From positions 1-64,000 of the forward strand of contig CAZEES010000001.1 of NCBI GenBank assembly GCA_964511265.1: a stretch of 64,000 nt of DNA, in the 5' to 3' direction. The stretch is from Nitrosopelagicus sp964511265. Its GTDB lineage: Archaea > Thermoproteota > Nitrososphaeria > Nitrososphaerales > Nitrosopumilaceae. The translations under genes and the position numbers were made by a program. The notes beneath the pieces were generated by a model. The model did not search any database. It had not been told where the DNA came from and worked only from the letters and a program-made list of their open reading frames with translations. The first letter of the stretch is position 1, and every line of letters starts with the position of its first letter. Below are positions 24,212 through 33,770 of this stretch, piece after piece.

Positions 24212-25456
24212 CTATTCTTTACTTTTAGGTTCGCTTACATCTTTGGTGACTTCTTTTCTATAATCCATCTTAAGCCAAATCGGTGTGATTATGGTGGTGA
24301 CTGCTACCATCAATACAATTGTTGTATACACATCTCCTGTCAAAACTCCAGAGGATAATCCAACTCCTGCTACAATCAATCCTACTTCTCCTCTTGAGAT
24401 CATTCCAATCCCAACTCTCATTCCTGCTGCTTTATTTTTCAAAAACAATATTGCTGGAAGCCCACATCCAAACAATTTAGTTGCAACTGCAATAGCAATT
24501 ACAATTGCACTCAACATTAGTACGTCCAAGTTTACCGTTCTGAAATCTACTTGTGCTCCAATTATTGCAAAAAACAGTGGGGCAAAAATAAGCCCTATTC
24601 TACTAATGAAATTCTCAATCTTCTCAAACACTTTTGTCGCTGATAATGCCATGCCGACTGCAAACGCTCCTACAATTGGAGATAATCCTAACATTCCTGC
24701 AATTGCTGCTGCACCAAAGAAAGATGCAGTTGCTATTCCTTCTACACTTCCAGTTGACTTCCAAATTCTTGGTGTAATGACCTTTGGAATTATGAAAATG
24801 GCTGCAATTAATATTGCTGCAAAGAACCCTAATACCTTAAGAATTGTAAATGTAACGTCCACCAAATCAATATTGTCTAGTACTTCTGCTCCTCCTCCTC
24901 CAAATGATGTGACCACGGATAATACTGCAATTGCTAAAATGTCATCTACCACTGCGGCGGCAATGATTAACCGCGCTTCTGGAGATTTGATTTTATTAAA
25001 CTCTTTCAGAACCTGAATTGAAATTGCTATACTTGTTGCAGTTAATGCTGTTGCAATCATCATAGCTTGTAATGCATCGAATCCAAATGCCTGAAATACT
25101 AAAAGTCCTGCAAAGAACGGAACAACTACTCCTAAAGTTCCTACTGTAAATGATGCTTTTCCTCCACGCAAAAATTCTTTTGGCGTCATTTCTAATCCTG
25201 CCATAAACAAAATAACAATTGCACCAATTTCTCCAAGTGTTCTAATCTCTGGTCCAATTTGTAAAATTGACTCCCCTGTATCTGGATGTAGCAAAAATGC
25301 TCCTAACGCAAATGGTCCGATAATCATTCCTGCAAGTAACTCCCCTAGTACAATTGGCAGTTTAATCCTGCTGAACAGTTCTCCCATTAGCTTTGCAGCA
25401 GCAAGTAAAATTCCCACTGCAATGATAATCTCTATGAAGTGTGCTTCAGCTGCCAT
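24212..25456 (-). CDS. Cation:proton antiporter, CPA2 family
   Basis: Membrane exchanger of Na+ or K+ for protons, important for pH and salt homeostasis. 414 residues with about 12 membrane spans. Family signs are GELLAGMIIGPFALG near residue 40, VILFMAGLEM, the ion-binding pair in AAAVVDDILAIAVL, and GMISRGEVGLIVAGVGL near the C-terminus. It ends after the last span with no KTN/TrkA-N domain, so nucleotide gating is unlikely. The cation cannot be read from sequence. Confidence 0.92.
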   Translation of the reverse strand: MAAEAHFIEIIIAVGILLAAAKLMGELFSRIKLPIVLGELLAGMIIGPFALGAFLLHPDTGESILQIGPEIRTLGEIGAIVILFMAGLEMTPKEFLRGGKASFTVGTLGVVVPFFAGLLVFQAFGFDALQAMMIATALTATSIAISIQVLKEFNKIKSPEARLIIAAAVVDDILAIAVLSVVTSFGGGGAEVLDNIDLVDVTFTILKVLGFFAAILIAAIFIIPKVITPRIWKSTGSVEGIATASFFGAAAIAGMLGLSPIVGAFAVGMALSATKVFEKIENFISRIGLIFAPLFFAIIGAQVDFRTVNLDVLMLSAIVIAIAVATKLFGCGLPAILFLKNKAAGMRVGIGMISRGEVGLIVAGVGLSSGVLTGDVYTTIVLMVAVTTIITPIWLKMDYRKEVTKDVSEPKSKE

Positions 25457-25530
25457 TGTCTAATTTTCCCACAACTGTGTCATATAAGCCAAATCTAGTA
25501 AAATTTTCTGAGATAACATGTTATTGATTC

Positions 25531-26559
25531 CTATGCAATTTTTAATTTATTAATAAAAACGCCCTTGTTTTTGCTAATTCTGCCAATTTCATAAGATTTC
25601 ATCTTATGTTTGCTGAAAATTTTATGAATTCTTTTAACTTGATTTTCTGGTGAAATAATACAAAATCCTATTCCCATGTTGAATGTTTTGTACATCTCTT
25701 CATTTTTTACTCCTGTATCCTCGATTAACTGCATTAATGCAGGTGTCTTTGGCAAACTATCCAAATGATAACCTATCTGTTTTAGTCTCAATAATTTTGT
25801 AAATGCCCCACCAGTAATATGTGCCAAGCCATTAATCTTGCATTTTTTCAATGCTTCTAACACTGGCTTTACATAAATCTCAGTTGGACGTAAGAGTGCA
25901 TCACCTAAATTTCCCACTCCTTTGAGATTATCTTTAACTGAATATTTGCCCAAAAGTGCTTTTCGTGCTAACGAATATCCATTTGAATGCAAACCTGAGC
26001 TCTTTATTCCAATAATGACATCATTTGGTTTTATCTTATTTCCTAACACCATTTCTTTTTTTGAAAGCATACCAACAACCATTCCTGCAAGATCAAATCC
26101 AAAACCTCTACCGGAAATTAAATCTGACATAATTGCTGTCTCTCCGCCCACAATTGGCATTGATGCTTTCTTTGCACCTTTAACTAATCCTGATACGATT
26201 TGTTTGAAAATTTTCTGATCATTTTTATTTGCAGCAATATAGTCTACAAATGAAATTGGCGTTGCACCTATGCAAATTATGTCATTAACATTCATTGCAA
26301 TACAATCCACGCCAATTGTATCATATCTCTTCAACATGTTTGAAATAATCACTTTTGTACCAACTCCATCGGTATGTGTTGCTAACAATTTTCCTCCAGG
26401 AATTTCTACAATACCTGCATAATGGCCAAATCCATGTGTCATTTTAGCCATCTTTTGCAGATTATGTGTTGATTCTATCAATTTACCAATTGCTCGTTGA
26501 CTTTTTTTTATTTCTGAAATATCTACCCCTGCTTTTTTGTAAGTTATTGTCATATTCAT
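25531..26559 (-). CDS. purM: Phosphoribosylformylglycinamidine cyclo-ligase
   Basis: Fifth purine step: ATP-dependent closure of the imidazole ring to AIR, which is also the substrate of ThiC. 342 residues with TYKKAGVDI at the start, GTKVIISN, DCIAMNVNDIICIGATP and GLHSNGYSLARK, all typical of PurM. Two in-frame ATGs are present, at 26559 and 26553. It lies 4 bases after the PAC2-family gene. No other pur gene is in the window. Confidence 0.95.
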   Translation of the reverse strand: MNMTITYKKAGVDISEIKKSQRAIGKLIESTHNLQKMAKMTHGFGHYAGIVEIPGGKLLATHTDGVGTKVIISNMLKRYDTIGVDCIAMNVNDIICIGATPISFVDYIAANKNDQKIFKQIVSGLVKGAKKASMPIVGGETAIMSDLISGRGFGFDLAGMVVGMLSKKEMVLGNKIKPNDVIIGIKSSGLHSNGYSLARKALLGKYSVKDNLKGVGNLGDALLRPTEIYVKPVLEALKKCKINGLAHITGGAFTKLLRLKQIGYHLDSLPKTPALMQLIEDTGVKNEEMYKTFNMGIGFCIISPENQVKRIHKIFSKHKMKSYEIGRISKNKGVFINKLKIA

Positions 26560-26563
26560 TCAC

Positions 26564-27289
26564 CTACATGTACATATTTGAATCAATTTTTTTATGTTCA
26601 GAATATTTGTCTGATAATTCTCTCAAATCCATACCTATCTGTTTTTTCTGTTTCTTTAAATTTGCAGTACTAATTTCTGTTTCATACACTCTATTTACTG
26701 CATCAATAATTGTCGCTGCAGCCATTGGGTCTGGAGTTAATTCATCTGCTTTTACGAGTAATGTGACGCCTCGAATCTTCCTAATTAGACATTCATTTAG
26801 TATCCCTCCGGAAATCCCAGTAATGAATCCTTGAGGAATGATCTTGATGTCATTTTCCTCCATCACTCTGCATAAATCTACTTCTGCAGCAAAGAATGCC
26901 TTTCCATCATGTTTTTTGTCTGCAACTCCATCTAATACTATTATCTCATTTGAGCCTTTTTTTTCTGCCCAATCTAAAATTGCCATTGCAATGTTGTAAA
27001 TCCCTTCTTTGCTAATTATTATCTCACAAATTATTGCACAAATACTTCCATCGTTATTGGAATAAATTCTAAATGGATGTCTTAATCTTCCTTGCATGAA
27101 TACTGTTGATGGGGGTAAGTGTTTTGAACGTAGAAACCCAATCTCTTTCATATTTAATTCGTTTATCATATGGTCTATAGAGATGGTCCCAACTAATCCT
27201 GCTCCAACAAATCCTACAAAAATTGTAGGGTTCCTCAATCTGTTTTTTCCTGTTTCATAGATCTCTGCCTCAGGTATGTTTGACTGCAA
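26564..27289 (-). CDS. PAC2 / proteasome assembly chaperone family protein
   Basis: 241 residues of the PAC2 superfamily, related to eukaryotic proteasome assembly chaperone 2 and archaeal PbaB. Visible features are VGFVGAGLVGTISIDHMI near residue 30, LPPSTVFMQGRLRHPFRIY, VLDGVAD and GFITGISGGILNE. Archaeal relatives are thought to help 20S proteasome assembly or act as unfoldase-like partners. It is followed by purM with a 4-base gap, a pairing with no obvious functional logic. Confidence 0.85.
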   Translation of the reverse strand: MQSNIPEAEIYETGKNRLRNPTIFVGFVGAGLVGTISIDHMINELNMKEIGFLRSKHLPPSTVFMQGRLRHPFRIYSNNDGSICAIICEIIISKEGIYNIAMAILDWAEKKGSNEIIVLDGVADKKHDGKAFFAAEVDLCRVMEENDIKIIPQGFITGISGGILNECLIRKIRGVTLLVKADELTPDPMAAATIIDAVNRVYETEISTANLKKQKKQIGMDLRELSDKYSEHKKIDSNMYM

Positions 27290-27330
27290 TGTTTTACTGA
27301 TTATGTTTTGTTTAATTACTTGTTCGCTTC

Positions 27331-27426
27331 ATGAGGAATATCATGTCACGTAGTATGATTCGAATAATTATCTTTGGGGCTGGTTCCATACTATTTGTCT
27401 TATTATACGTGTCCAGAATATTCTGA
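27331..27426 (+). CDS. Possible 31-aa membrane peptide
   Basis: Reads MRNIMSRSMIRIIIFGAGSI and continues as a hydrophobic helix ending VSRIF. The frame fits exactly between the divergent PAC2 gene and the stop of the convergent regulator gene (one base apart). Internal ATGs at codons 5 and 9 are alternative starts. Small size makes this uncertain. Confidence 0.4.
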   Translation: MRNIMSRSMIRIIIFGAGSILFVLLYVSRIF

Positions 27427-27427
27427 T

Positions 27428-27775
27428 CTAATTTTTTTCATTTATCGTAAATAATTCGAGCATGACCCTTCCCTTGTCTGTAATAGAATAGATCATATTT
27501 GATCCGACTCTTTCTTTTTCTATGAATCTGTACTCTACACAGAAATGTAGATAATTTAGGAAAGATCTTTTCATTCTAATCTTAGACTTTGAGTACAGAT
27601 CTGAAAATGTCATTGGGTTTGAATTTAATTGATACAGTAGTTTCAGCAGAGATAATGTGCTGAAATCCTTTGTTTTTGCTCTTACGGCGTCTAAAATTTG
27701 TTCATCTCGTTGAATTATGAACCCCTCAAATCTTTCAGCCACTTCTAGTGGCACGTATGTCAGCCTTGCTCTCAT
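27428..27775 (-). CDS. Winged-helix transcriptional regulator
   Basis: 115 residues with a winged helix-turn-helix fold: the helix STLSLLKLLYQLNSNPMTFS, the recognition-helix region RMKRSFLNYLHFCVEYRFIE and the wing ERVGSNMIYSITDKGRVML. It resembles thaumarchaeal one-component regulators with no ligand domain. Two palindromes, 27783-27793 and 27796-27808, cover its own promoter and are the likely operator, so autoregulation is inferred. The divergent neighbour is a Na+/Ca2+ exchanger, a possible target. Confidence 0.8.
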   Translation of the reverse strand: MRARLTYVPLEVAERFEGFIIQRDEQILDAVRAKTKDFSTLSLLKLLYQLNSNPMTFSDLYSKSKIRMKRSFLNYLHFCVEYRFIEKERVGSNMIYSITDKGRVMLELFTINEKN

Positions 27776-27782
27776 ACAGTAT

Positions 27783-27808
27783 AGTACCGTACTTTACCTT
27801 ATTAAGGT
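27783..27808. promoter_or_regulatory. Double palindrome over the regulator promoter
   Basis: AGTAC-C-GTACT at 27783-27793 and ACCTTA-T-TAAGGT at 27796-27808 are both perfect inverted repeats with one central base. The second sits 21-33 bases before the regulator start at 27775 and contains its TATA-like core; the first lies between TATA and start. This is the layout of a repressor operator. Confidence 0.55.
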
Positions 27809-27943
27809 TGAGTCACGTATTGTTGAGCTATTTGATCAGTTTTACTGAACTCTAATGCAACAAAAATTATCTATTTTCCTTGTTAGAATTGTGAATTATA
27901 CGCAAGGTATGTCATTTAAACAATATCTCTTGCCACATTCGTT

Positions 27944-28906
27944 GTGGAAGTTATTGACATTGCCATGGTGGTGGCAGGCTTAGTTATACTTTGTTTAGGT
28001 GGCTACGCAATTGTTTCTGGTGGTGTCTCACTTGCAAAGAAACTTAGGATCAGTAGTATGATTATTGGTCTGACAGTAGTTGCTTATGGAACCTCAACTC
28101 CAGAATTAGCTGCAGCACTGCTTGCCGCATTAAATTCACATACAGAATTGATTTTGGGAAACATAGTTGGAAGTAATATTAGCAATATTGGAATGGTAAT
28201 TGGCATTTCTGCAATATTTGCTCCGCTCTTAATTAGCAAAATTACTGTTAGTAGGTGGATCCCAATAATGATTGGTGTGTCATTGTTAGTCATAGCGATG
28301 TCATATGACGGTGAGATCTCACAAATTGACGGTGTGATCCTAATCTCTGCATTAATTGGATTTACAATTTACACAATCAAAACTGTAAAGAGACAAAAAA
28401 CTCATGAAACTCAAATCGCTGAAGATGAACATGTTGAAGGAGAATTATTTTTATCAAGATATAAAATAGAAACATTCCCAAAAGCATTTGCATTAATAGT
28501 AGTTGGAATAATTTTGTTGTTTGTTGGTGGTCATTTCACAGTTGATGGTGCAGTAGCTATTGCTGAAAGTTTAGGATTATCTCAATTAGTTATTGGAGTT
28601 GTCATAGTAGGAATTGGTACATCGCTTCCTGAATTAATTACCTCGGTGATAGCCATTGCAAAAAAACAAACTGACATTGGTGTAGGAAACATAGTTGGAA
28701 GTAACATTTACAACATATTATTGATATTAGGAGTGTCTTCCACCATAATCGGAATACCTGTCTCTACAGATGTATTCTCAAATTATTACATCATGATAGC
28801 ATTTAGTCTTGTTTTATTCATTGGATTCAGAAAATACATTCCAAGACCTATAGGATTTGGCCTTGCAGGCGCATTTATCATATATCTGGCAAGTCTGCTG
28901 CTTTAA
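27944..28906 (+). CDS. Calcium/sodium antiporter, CaCA (YrbG) family
   Basis: Na+/Ca2+ exchanger of the cell membrane. 320 residues with two homologous halves, each carrying the alpha-repeat: GLTVVAYGTSTPELAAALL with GNIVGSNISNIG, and GVVIVGIGTSLPELITSVI with GNIVGSNIYNIL. A charged loop (about residues 148-175) separates the halves. The GTG at 27944 is the start of the longest reading. It ends 4 bases inside the convergent cofH gene. The double palindrome upstream could affect its expression. Confidence 0.94.
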   Translation: MEVIDIAMVVAGLVILCLGGYAIVSGGVSLAKKLRISSMIIGLTVVAYGTSTPELAAALLAALNSHTELILGNIVGSNISNIGMVIGISAIFAPLLISKITVSRWIPIMIGVSLLVIAMSYDGEISQIDGVILISALIGFTIYTIKTVKRQKTHETQIAEDEHVEGELFLSRYKIETFPKAFALIVVGIILLFVGGHFTVDGAVAIAESLGLSQLVIGVVIVGIGTSLPELITSVIAIAKKQTDIGVGNIVGSNIYNILLILGVSSTIIGIPVSTDVFSNYYIMIAFSLVLFIGFRKYIPRPIGFGLAGAFIIYLASLLL

Positions 28907-30177
28907 TTTTCTCTAGGATTTTGATATTGGTATTTCTTAATTTTTATTAATTCAAAATATGAACCAAATTTCTTTGCATCATCAATGCCATCCAATGTTC
29001 CGGATTCGGTTGGCTCCACTTCAAATCTCTTAATCTTTTGGTAGGTTGTATCCCTTTCTGCAGGAATTCTTCCAATGTCTCTAATCAAATGACGTATCTC
29101 CTTCGGTCTGAGAAGTTGTCCATATTGTGCACCTGCTGCAGTTGATATGCTTTCATTGATCAATGTTCCCCCAAAATCGTTTGCGCCCCAATTAAGAAGT
29201 AACTGTGAAAACTTTGGTCCTTCTTTTACCCATGACATTTGGATATTGTCTATAACATTATTTAGCATGATTCGTGAAATTGCATGAACCAACAATGCAT
29301 CATTTGAATTGGCACCCTGTTTAATTCCCTCATGAAGTTTATGTTTATACATTGGTGCTTCTGAAAAAATGAAATTAAGTGGAACAAATTCCGTAAATCC
29401 TCCTGTCTCTTTTTGAATATCTCTTATAATCTCCAAGTGATTTGCTTTATCTTCGTTTGTTTCTAAATGGCCAAACATCATTGTCGATGTAGATTTTATC
29501 CCCATTTTATGAGCAGTTTTTATCACATCTGTCCATTCCTTGACTGTAATTCTTCCAGGAGAAATCTTATCCCGTAGTTTTTGATTTAGTATCTCTGCCG
29601 CGGTACCTGGAATTGTATCAACTCCTGCTTCTTTCAACCTACTCAGATATTCTTTTGTTGAGACATTAGATCTCATTGCTCCATAAAGAATCTCTTCTGG
29701 AGAAAATCCATGTATGTGTATATCTGGAACTTGAATCTTAATCTCTTTACAAATATTTTCATACAGTCCTGCATCCATGTCTGGTGGAAGTCCTGCTTGA
29801 ACACATACTTCTGTGGCTCCGTACATATGTGCCTCTTTTGCTCTTCTTGTAATCTCTTCAATAGGAAGTGTATATCCTTCTTCTTCTCTAAAATCGCGAC
29901 TAAATGCACAAAAACCGCATTGCTTTATGCAAACATTTGTGAAATTAATATTTCTGTTGACCACATATGTCACAGTATCTCCTACTTTTGCTCTTCTCAA
30001 ATAATCTGCAACTCTGCCTACAAGTTGAAAATCAATTCCTTTTGCCTCAAAAAGTGATAATGCTTCTTTTGATGTTATATCTTTTCCAGAAATGGCTTTG
30101 TTGAGAATCTCTGCAATGACTGGATCAGCATATTGCAGAATTCCATCTATTCCTTTATTTTCTACATTCATTTCCAA
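28903..30177 (-). CDS. cofH: FO synthase subunit 2 (CofH)
   Basis: Radical SAM enzyme that joins the pyrimidine precursor to tyrosine in making FO, the F420 chromophore. 424 residues; cluster motif CIKQCGFCAF (CX3CX2C), VCVQAGLPPDMDA, GTAAEILNQKLRD and the C-terminal DFGGTLINESISTAAG. It overlaps cofG by 10 bases, and together they equal the fused FbiC of actinobacteria. It differs clearly from the MqnC-like gene at 13281, which shares its fold. Confidence 0.94.
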   Translation of the reverse strand: MEMNVENKGIDGILQYADPVIAEILNKAISGKDITSKEALSLFEAKGIDFQLVGRVADYLRRAKVGDTVTYVVNRNINFTNVCIKQCGFCAFSRDFREEEGYTLPIEEITRRAKEAHMYGATEVCVQAGLPPDMDAGLYENICKEIKIQVPDIHIHGFSPEEILYGAMRSNVSTKEYLSRLKEAGVDTIPGTAAEILNQKLRDKISPGRITVKEWTDVIKTAHKMGIKSTSTMMFGHLETNEDKANHLEIIRDIQKETGGFTEFVPLNFIFSEAPMYKHKLHEGIKQGANSNDALLVHAISRIMLNNVIDNIQMSWVKEGPKFSQLLLNWGANDFGGTLINESISTAAGAQYGQLLRPKEIRHLIRDIGRIPAERDTTYQKIKRFEVEPTESGTLDGIDDAKKFGSYFELIKIKKYQYQNPREN

Positions 30178-31331
30178 TAACTCTCTTTTACGTAATTCTC
30201 TTCGTCGGCAATTAAAGATATTCTTTGTTTCAAGTCATTATTTACTAATGAAATGAATTCTGGATATACGGGGAATCTAGCTTTTAATGAAAAACCGGAA
30301 TCATTGCATCTCTTCTCAACTCTTTGAATATTTGGCCATGAAAACTCTGGATTCACATAATCTGATGTTATTGGTGAAATCCCACCCCAATCATTAATTC
30401 CAACTGATAAAAATTCATGATAATTCTCTGGTGACAGGTTAGGAGGAATCTGAATATTTGCATCTGGCATAATAATTCTGCATAATGCCACTACCATCTT
30501 GAAATAATTCTCTTCTGGTGTAGCATGCTGAAACATTGATGTTTTTGGCTTTGGATGGAAATTTTGCAAGATAATCTCTTGTATGTTTCCATATTTGTCG
30601 TGAATTTGTTTAATATCTAAAATGGACTGAATGCATTCTTCCATATTCTCTCCAATTCCAACTAAAATTCCTGTCGTCATTGGAATCTTCAATTCCCCTG
30701 AATTTTTCAAAACGCTTAATCTTACTCCTGGATCTTTACTTGGTGCATCATGGTGTGGCATTCCTACCTCTCTCAATCTTGGACTAGAATTTTCAAGCAT
30801 TACTCCCATGCTTGGATTAGTTTTCTTCAATTCTTTCATCTCACTTTTAGTAAGATTTCCTGCATTGGTGTGTGGAAAAATACCTTCATTCAATACACTC
30901 TCTGAACAATGAATCAAATATTCTGACGTGGATGAAAACCCTTGATTCTTTAACCATTTTCTCGCTTCCGAATATTTCTGTTCTGGTCTTTCTCCTGTAA
31001 CAAATAATGCTTCCGTACAATTGTATTTCTTTGCCAATACGGCCAAATCTTTTACCATTTGTTTGCTCATCAATGATAATTTTGTATCATTAGGTTCTGC
31101 TTTGTATGTACAATATGAGCATGTATCTCTACACAAGTTAATTATGTTGAAAAATGCTTTCTTTGAAAAACTAATTTTCTTTCCTTTTCTCTCATCTCTC
31201 AGATTTGATGCAACATCAAATATGATCTCTTTTGGTGCTTTCTCTGCTAATTGTAAAATCTCTTCTTTTTTGATTTCTTTAGATTCATTAATTCTATGAA
31301 TTATCTCAAAATCAAATTGTAATTTACTCAA
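30168..31331 (-). CDS. cofG: FO synthase subunit 1 (CofG)
   Basis: Radical SAM enzyme that completes the deazaflavin ring of FO. 387 residues with the cluster motif CRDTCSYCTY (CX3CX2C, near residue 67), VTGERPEQKY, TGILVGIGEN and ILQNFHPKPKTSM. It starts 42 bases after the htrA stop and overlaps cofH by 10 bases, so the pair is translationally coupled. The remaining F420 genes cofC and cofD are 18 kb away in this window. Confidence 0.94.
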   Translation of the reverse strand: MSKLQFDFEIIHRINESKEIKKEEILQLAEKAPKEIIFDVASNLRDERKGKKISFSKKAFFNIINLCRDTCSYCTYKAEPNDTKLSLMSKQMVKDLAVLAKKYNCTEALFVTGERPEQKYSEARKWLKNQGFSSTSEYLIHCSESVLNEGIFPHTNAGNLTKSEMKELKKTNPSMGVMLENSSPRLREVGMPHHDAPSKDPGVRLSVLKNSGELKIPMTTGILVGIGENMEECIQSILDIKQIHDKYGNIQEIILQNFHPKPKTSMFQHATPEENYFKMVVALCRIIMPDANIQIPPNLSPENYHEFLSVGINDWGGISPITSDYVNPEFSWPNIQRVEKRCNDSGFSLKARFPVYPEFISLVNNDLKQRISLIADEENYVKESYWK

Positions 31332-31373
31332 TGCTTAAAAATTCAGTATGACCTATTTAATTTTGTAGAATAT

Positions 31374-32504
31374 CTATCTGGGTCTCTCCTCAAGAACCAT
31401 AGTTAATTCTAAAATTTCTCCATTTCGGTTTACTGAAAGAACCATCTCATCTCCAATCGACTTTTCTCTTTGTAAGTGAATCAAAATGTCTGAAATTTTT
31501 CTCACGGTATTTCCATCTATTGATACTATGATATCGCCATCTACTGCTAATTCTCTACCGTCAATCTCTTTTGTCTCTGCAACTCCAATCAATCCTGCTT
31601 GTTCCGCAGGACTTTCTTCAATTACTGAAATAACCAAAAATCCTTTTGAACTTTTTAACCCTCTAAAATCTGCAAGTTCTGGATCAACATCCGTTCCCGA
31701 AATTCCCATCCATGGGTGTTTGAATTCTCCATCTTCAATAAGCACTGGTACAACCTTTTTCACAGTGTTTGATGGCACTGCAAAACCAATTCCTGAAAAT
31801 TCTCCTGTGGCTGATTGTATAGCTGTATTTATCCCCACAACTTCTCCTTTCATGTTGATTAAAGGACCTCCTGAGTTTCCAGGATTAATTGCAGCATCAG
31901 TTTGTATTACATCCGGAATTGAGTATCCTGATTCTTGTGGAAGTAATCTGCCAATCTGACTCACAATTCCTGATGTCATTGAACCTGATAATCCAAATGG
32001 ATTTCCAATAGCTGCAATTTTTTCTCCAACCTTTAATTTTGAGGAATCTCCTATCTTGATTGGTTGCAGATATGTATTAGATGGACTAACTTTAACCACA
32101 GCAATATCCAAATCTGGATCTGTTCCTATCACATCTCCAATGTATGCTTCTCCATCTAGAAATGTCACTGTGACTTTTTGTGCATCCCTAACAACATGTT
32201 GATTTGTGATTATGTATCCTTCTTCTGAAAAAACAAACCCTGAACCCATTCCTCCATCTGATCCTCCTCTGAAAACATTTACTTGCACTACACTCTCTTC
32301 AGATTTTTCAAAAATATCTATTAATGAATATTCATAACTTCTCTCTATTCCTACAGATTCTCCAACTGTTTGTGCATGATTCCCGTTTGTTACAATTAAT
32401 TCATTAGATTCACTATCATTAATGGAATTGAAAGATACAAAAACTGCAAAAATTATCGCTGCAGTTGCAATCACTCCTCCAACAACAATTCCATTATTTG
32501 CCAT
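31374..32504 (-). CDS. HtrA/DegP-type serine protease with PDZ domain
   Basis: Membrane-anchored quality-control protease facing outside the cell. 376 residues: N-terminal membrane anchor (about 5-24), trypsin-like domain (about 60-250) with an intact triad H103 (TNQHVV), D133 (DLDIAVV) and S211 (NPGNSGGPL), then one PDZ domain (about 265-370). It is 54 bases after a glycosyltransferase gene, possibly co-transcribed with it. Only one PDZ is present, as in DegS-like proteins. Confidence 0.94.
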   Translation of the reverse strand: MANNGIVVGGVIATAAIIFAVFVSFNSINDSESNELIVTNGNHAQTVGESVGIERSYEYSLIDIFEKSEESVVQVNVFRGGSDGGMGSGFVFSEEGYIITNQHVVRDAQKVTVTFLDGEAYIGDVIGTDPDLDIAVVKVSPSNTYLQPIKIGDSSKLKVGEKIAAIGNPFGLSGSMTSGIVSQIGRLLPQESGYSIPDVIQTDAAINPGNSGGPLINMKGEVVGINTAIQSATGEFSGIGFAVPSNTVKKVVPVLIEDGEFKHPWMGISGTDVDPELADFRGLKSSKGFLVISVIEESPAEQAGLIGVAETKEIDGRELAVDGDIIVSIDGNTVRKISDILIHLQREKSIGDEMVLSVNRNGEILELTMVLEERPR

Positions 32505-32558
32505 GTTCGATTCTATTTTAGATAAACTATAACCCTTGCTCTTTGTTACTTCATATCA

Positions 32559-33770
32559 TTACACTTTGAGATAATTTTGAGAAAACTCCTTAACAGAATA
32601 TCGTCGACCTCTCCATGAGACTGCAGAAGACTTGTTTGCCTGTAAAATTCCTGCAAGAAAACCTAGTATTACAATGATGCTACCAATAGGCGCAAAAATT
32701 GAATTTACTATACTGAGGTTCAAGCCCATTCTTGTTTCCATAACTGATGCTGAAAAAATCGTAATTGTAGAAATAATTGCAGAAACTAGCAAAGTTGTAA
32801 ATGACAAGCTTAACTCAAATGCAATTACTGAATATGCAAGTAATGGTATTGGCATAAACAAAATGAATAACACAGCAAAAAATACTCCTACGGCTGATGA
32901 AGAATTTTGATGATACAAAGGAACCATTAATCGTTTTAATCCATTCCACATCTCTTTTGAACTGCGGGAATACAACGCCTCAATAAGATGTTCTCCTCTA
33001 ACCATCTTCATTGCATACCCTGACTCTTTTGTGATCTTTCCTAATGCCCCATCCTCGATAATCTCTTGTTTGACCTTTTCATGAGTCCCAATCTCTTCAT
33101 AGACCTTGCGTTTAATCACAAAGAAGCTTCCAAAAAAATACCCAACTTTCTTTTTTGGGTTATTCACATTTAATGCAGAATATCTCGAGTGCAAAAAAGT
33201 AGATAACATTGGCAAAGTTATCTTTGTAATCTTGTCTATGCACCGAAGTCTTGGAATTACTGTCAGTGCATCAAGATTTTCTGATTGTAGGTGAGAGACT
33301 GCCAACGTGATTACATTTTTTTCAAATTTTGTATCTGCATCTGTAAATAACATTATGTCTCCTGTTGCTTTCTTGAATCCTTCCATACATGCCCAATTCT
33401 TACCCATCCAATTCTGTGGCTTTTCTCTTGCACTTACATGGATTATCCTTGAATCTTTTTTTGAAAATTTCTCAATTATCTCTCCCGTCTTATCTTCTGA
33501 TGAATCATCAATTGCTAAAATTTCAAAATTTTTGTAATCCTGAGCACTTAATGTTTCTAGACATCTTGAAATAAAATCTTCTTCATTCCTTGCTGGAAGA
33601 ATTACTGACACTTTGGGACTTGAAGTACTCTTATTCTCAAACTTATCTAAAAATGGTGTTTTAGTAAATGATTGATACATTGAGTGCATTAATGATAACC
33701 ATGCCAAAAAAACTCCTACTAGAATAACTGTAAAAATAAAATTAAAGACATCAATTATGATATCTACCAT
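32559..33770 (-). CDS. Membrane glycosyltransferase, family 2
   Basis: 403 residues: one N-terminal membrane helix, a GT-A catalytic domain with SVILPARNEEDFI, the IDDSSEDKT motif and FTDADT (metal-binding DxD), and C-terminal membrane helices (about 290-385). The acceptor motif region reads IIEDGALGKI rather than QxxRW, so it is not a plain cellulose/hyaluronan synthase. It could act on carotenoid or lipid acceptors, as related CrtQ-like enzymes do, or on lipid-linked sugars. Its start overlaps the SRPBCC gene stop by one base. Confidence 0.88.
   Translation of the reverse strand: MVDIIIDVFNFIFTVILVGVFLAWLSLMHSMYQSFTKTPFLDKFENKSTSSPKVSVILPARNEEDFISRCLETLSAQDYKNFEILAIDDSSEDKTGEIIEKFSKKDSRIIHVSAREKPQNWMGKNWACMEGFKKATGDIMLFTDADTKFEKNVITLAVSHLQSENLDALTVIPRLRCIDKITKITLPMLSTFLHSRYSALNVNNPKKKVGYFFGSFFVIKRKVYEEIGTHEKVKQEIIEDGALGKITKESGYAMKMVRGEHLIEALYSRSSKEMWNGLKRLMVPLYHQNSSSAVGVFFAVLFILFMPIPLLAYSVIAFELSLSFTTLLVSAIISTITIFSASVMETRMGLNLSIVNSIFAPIGSIIVILGFLAGILQANKSSAVSWRGRRYSVKEFSQNYLKV

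Noticed and set aside
24285..25016. 243-codon plus-strand frame
   Set aside because: It is antisense to the clear cation:proton antiporter gene, with composition (Ile/Pro/Thr-rich) typical of a reverse-strand shadow.
31486..31959. 157-codon plus-strand frame
   Set aside because: Lies fully inside the HtrA protease gene on the opposite strand; no family features.
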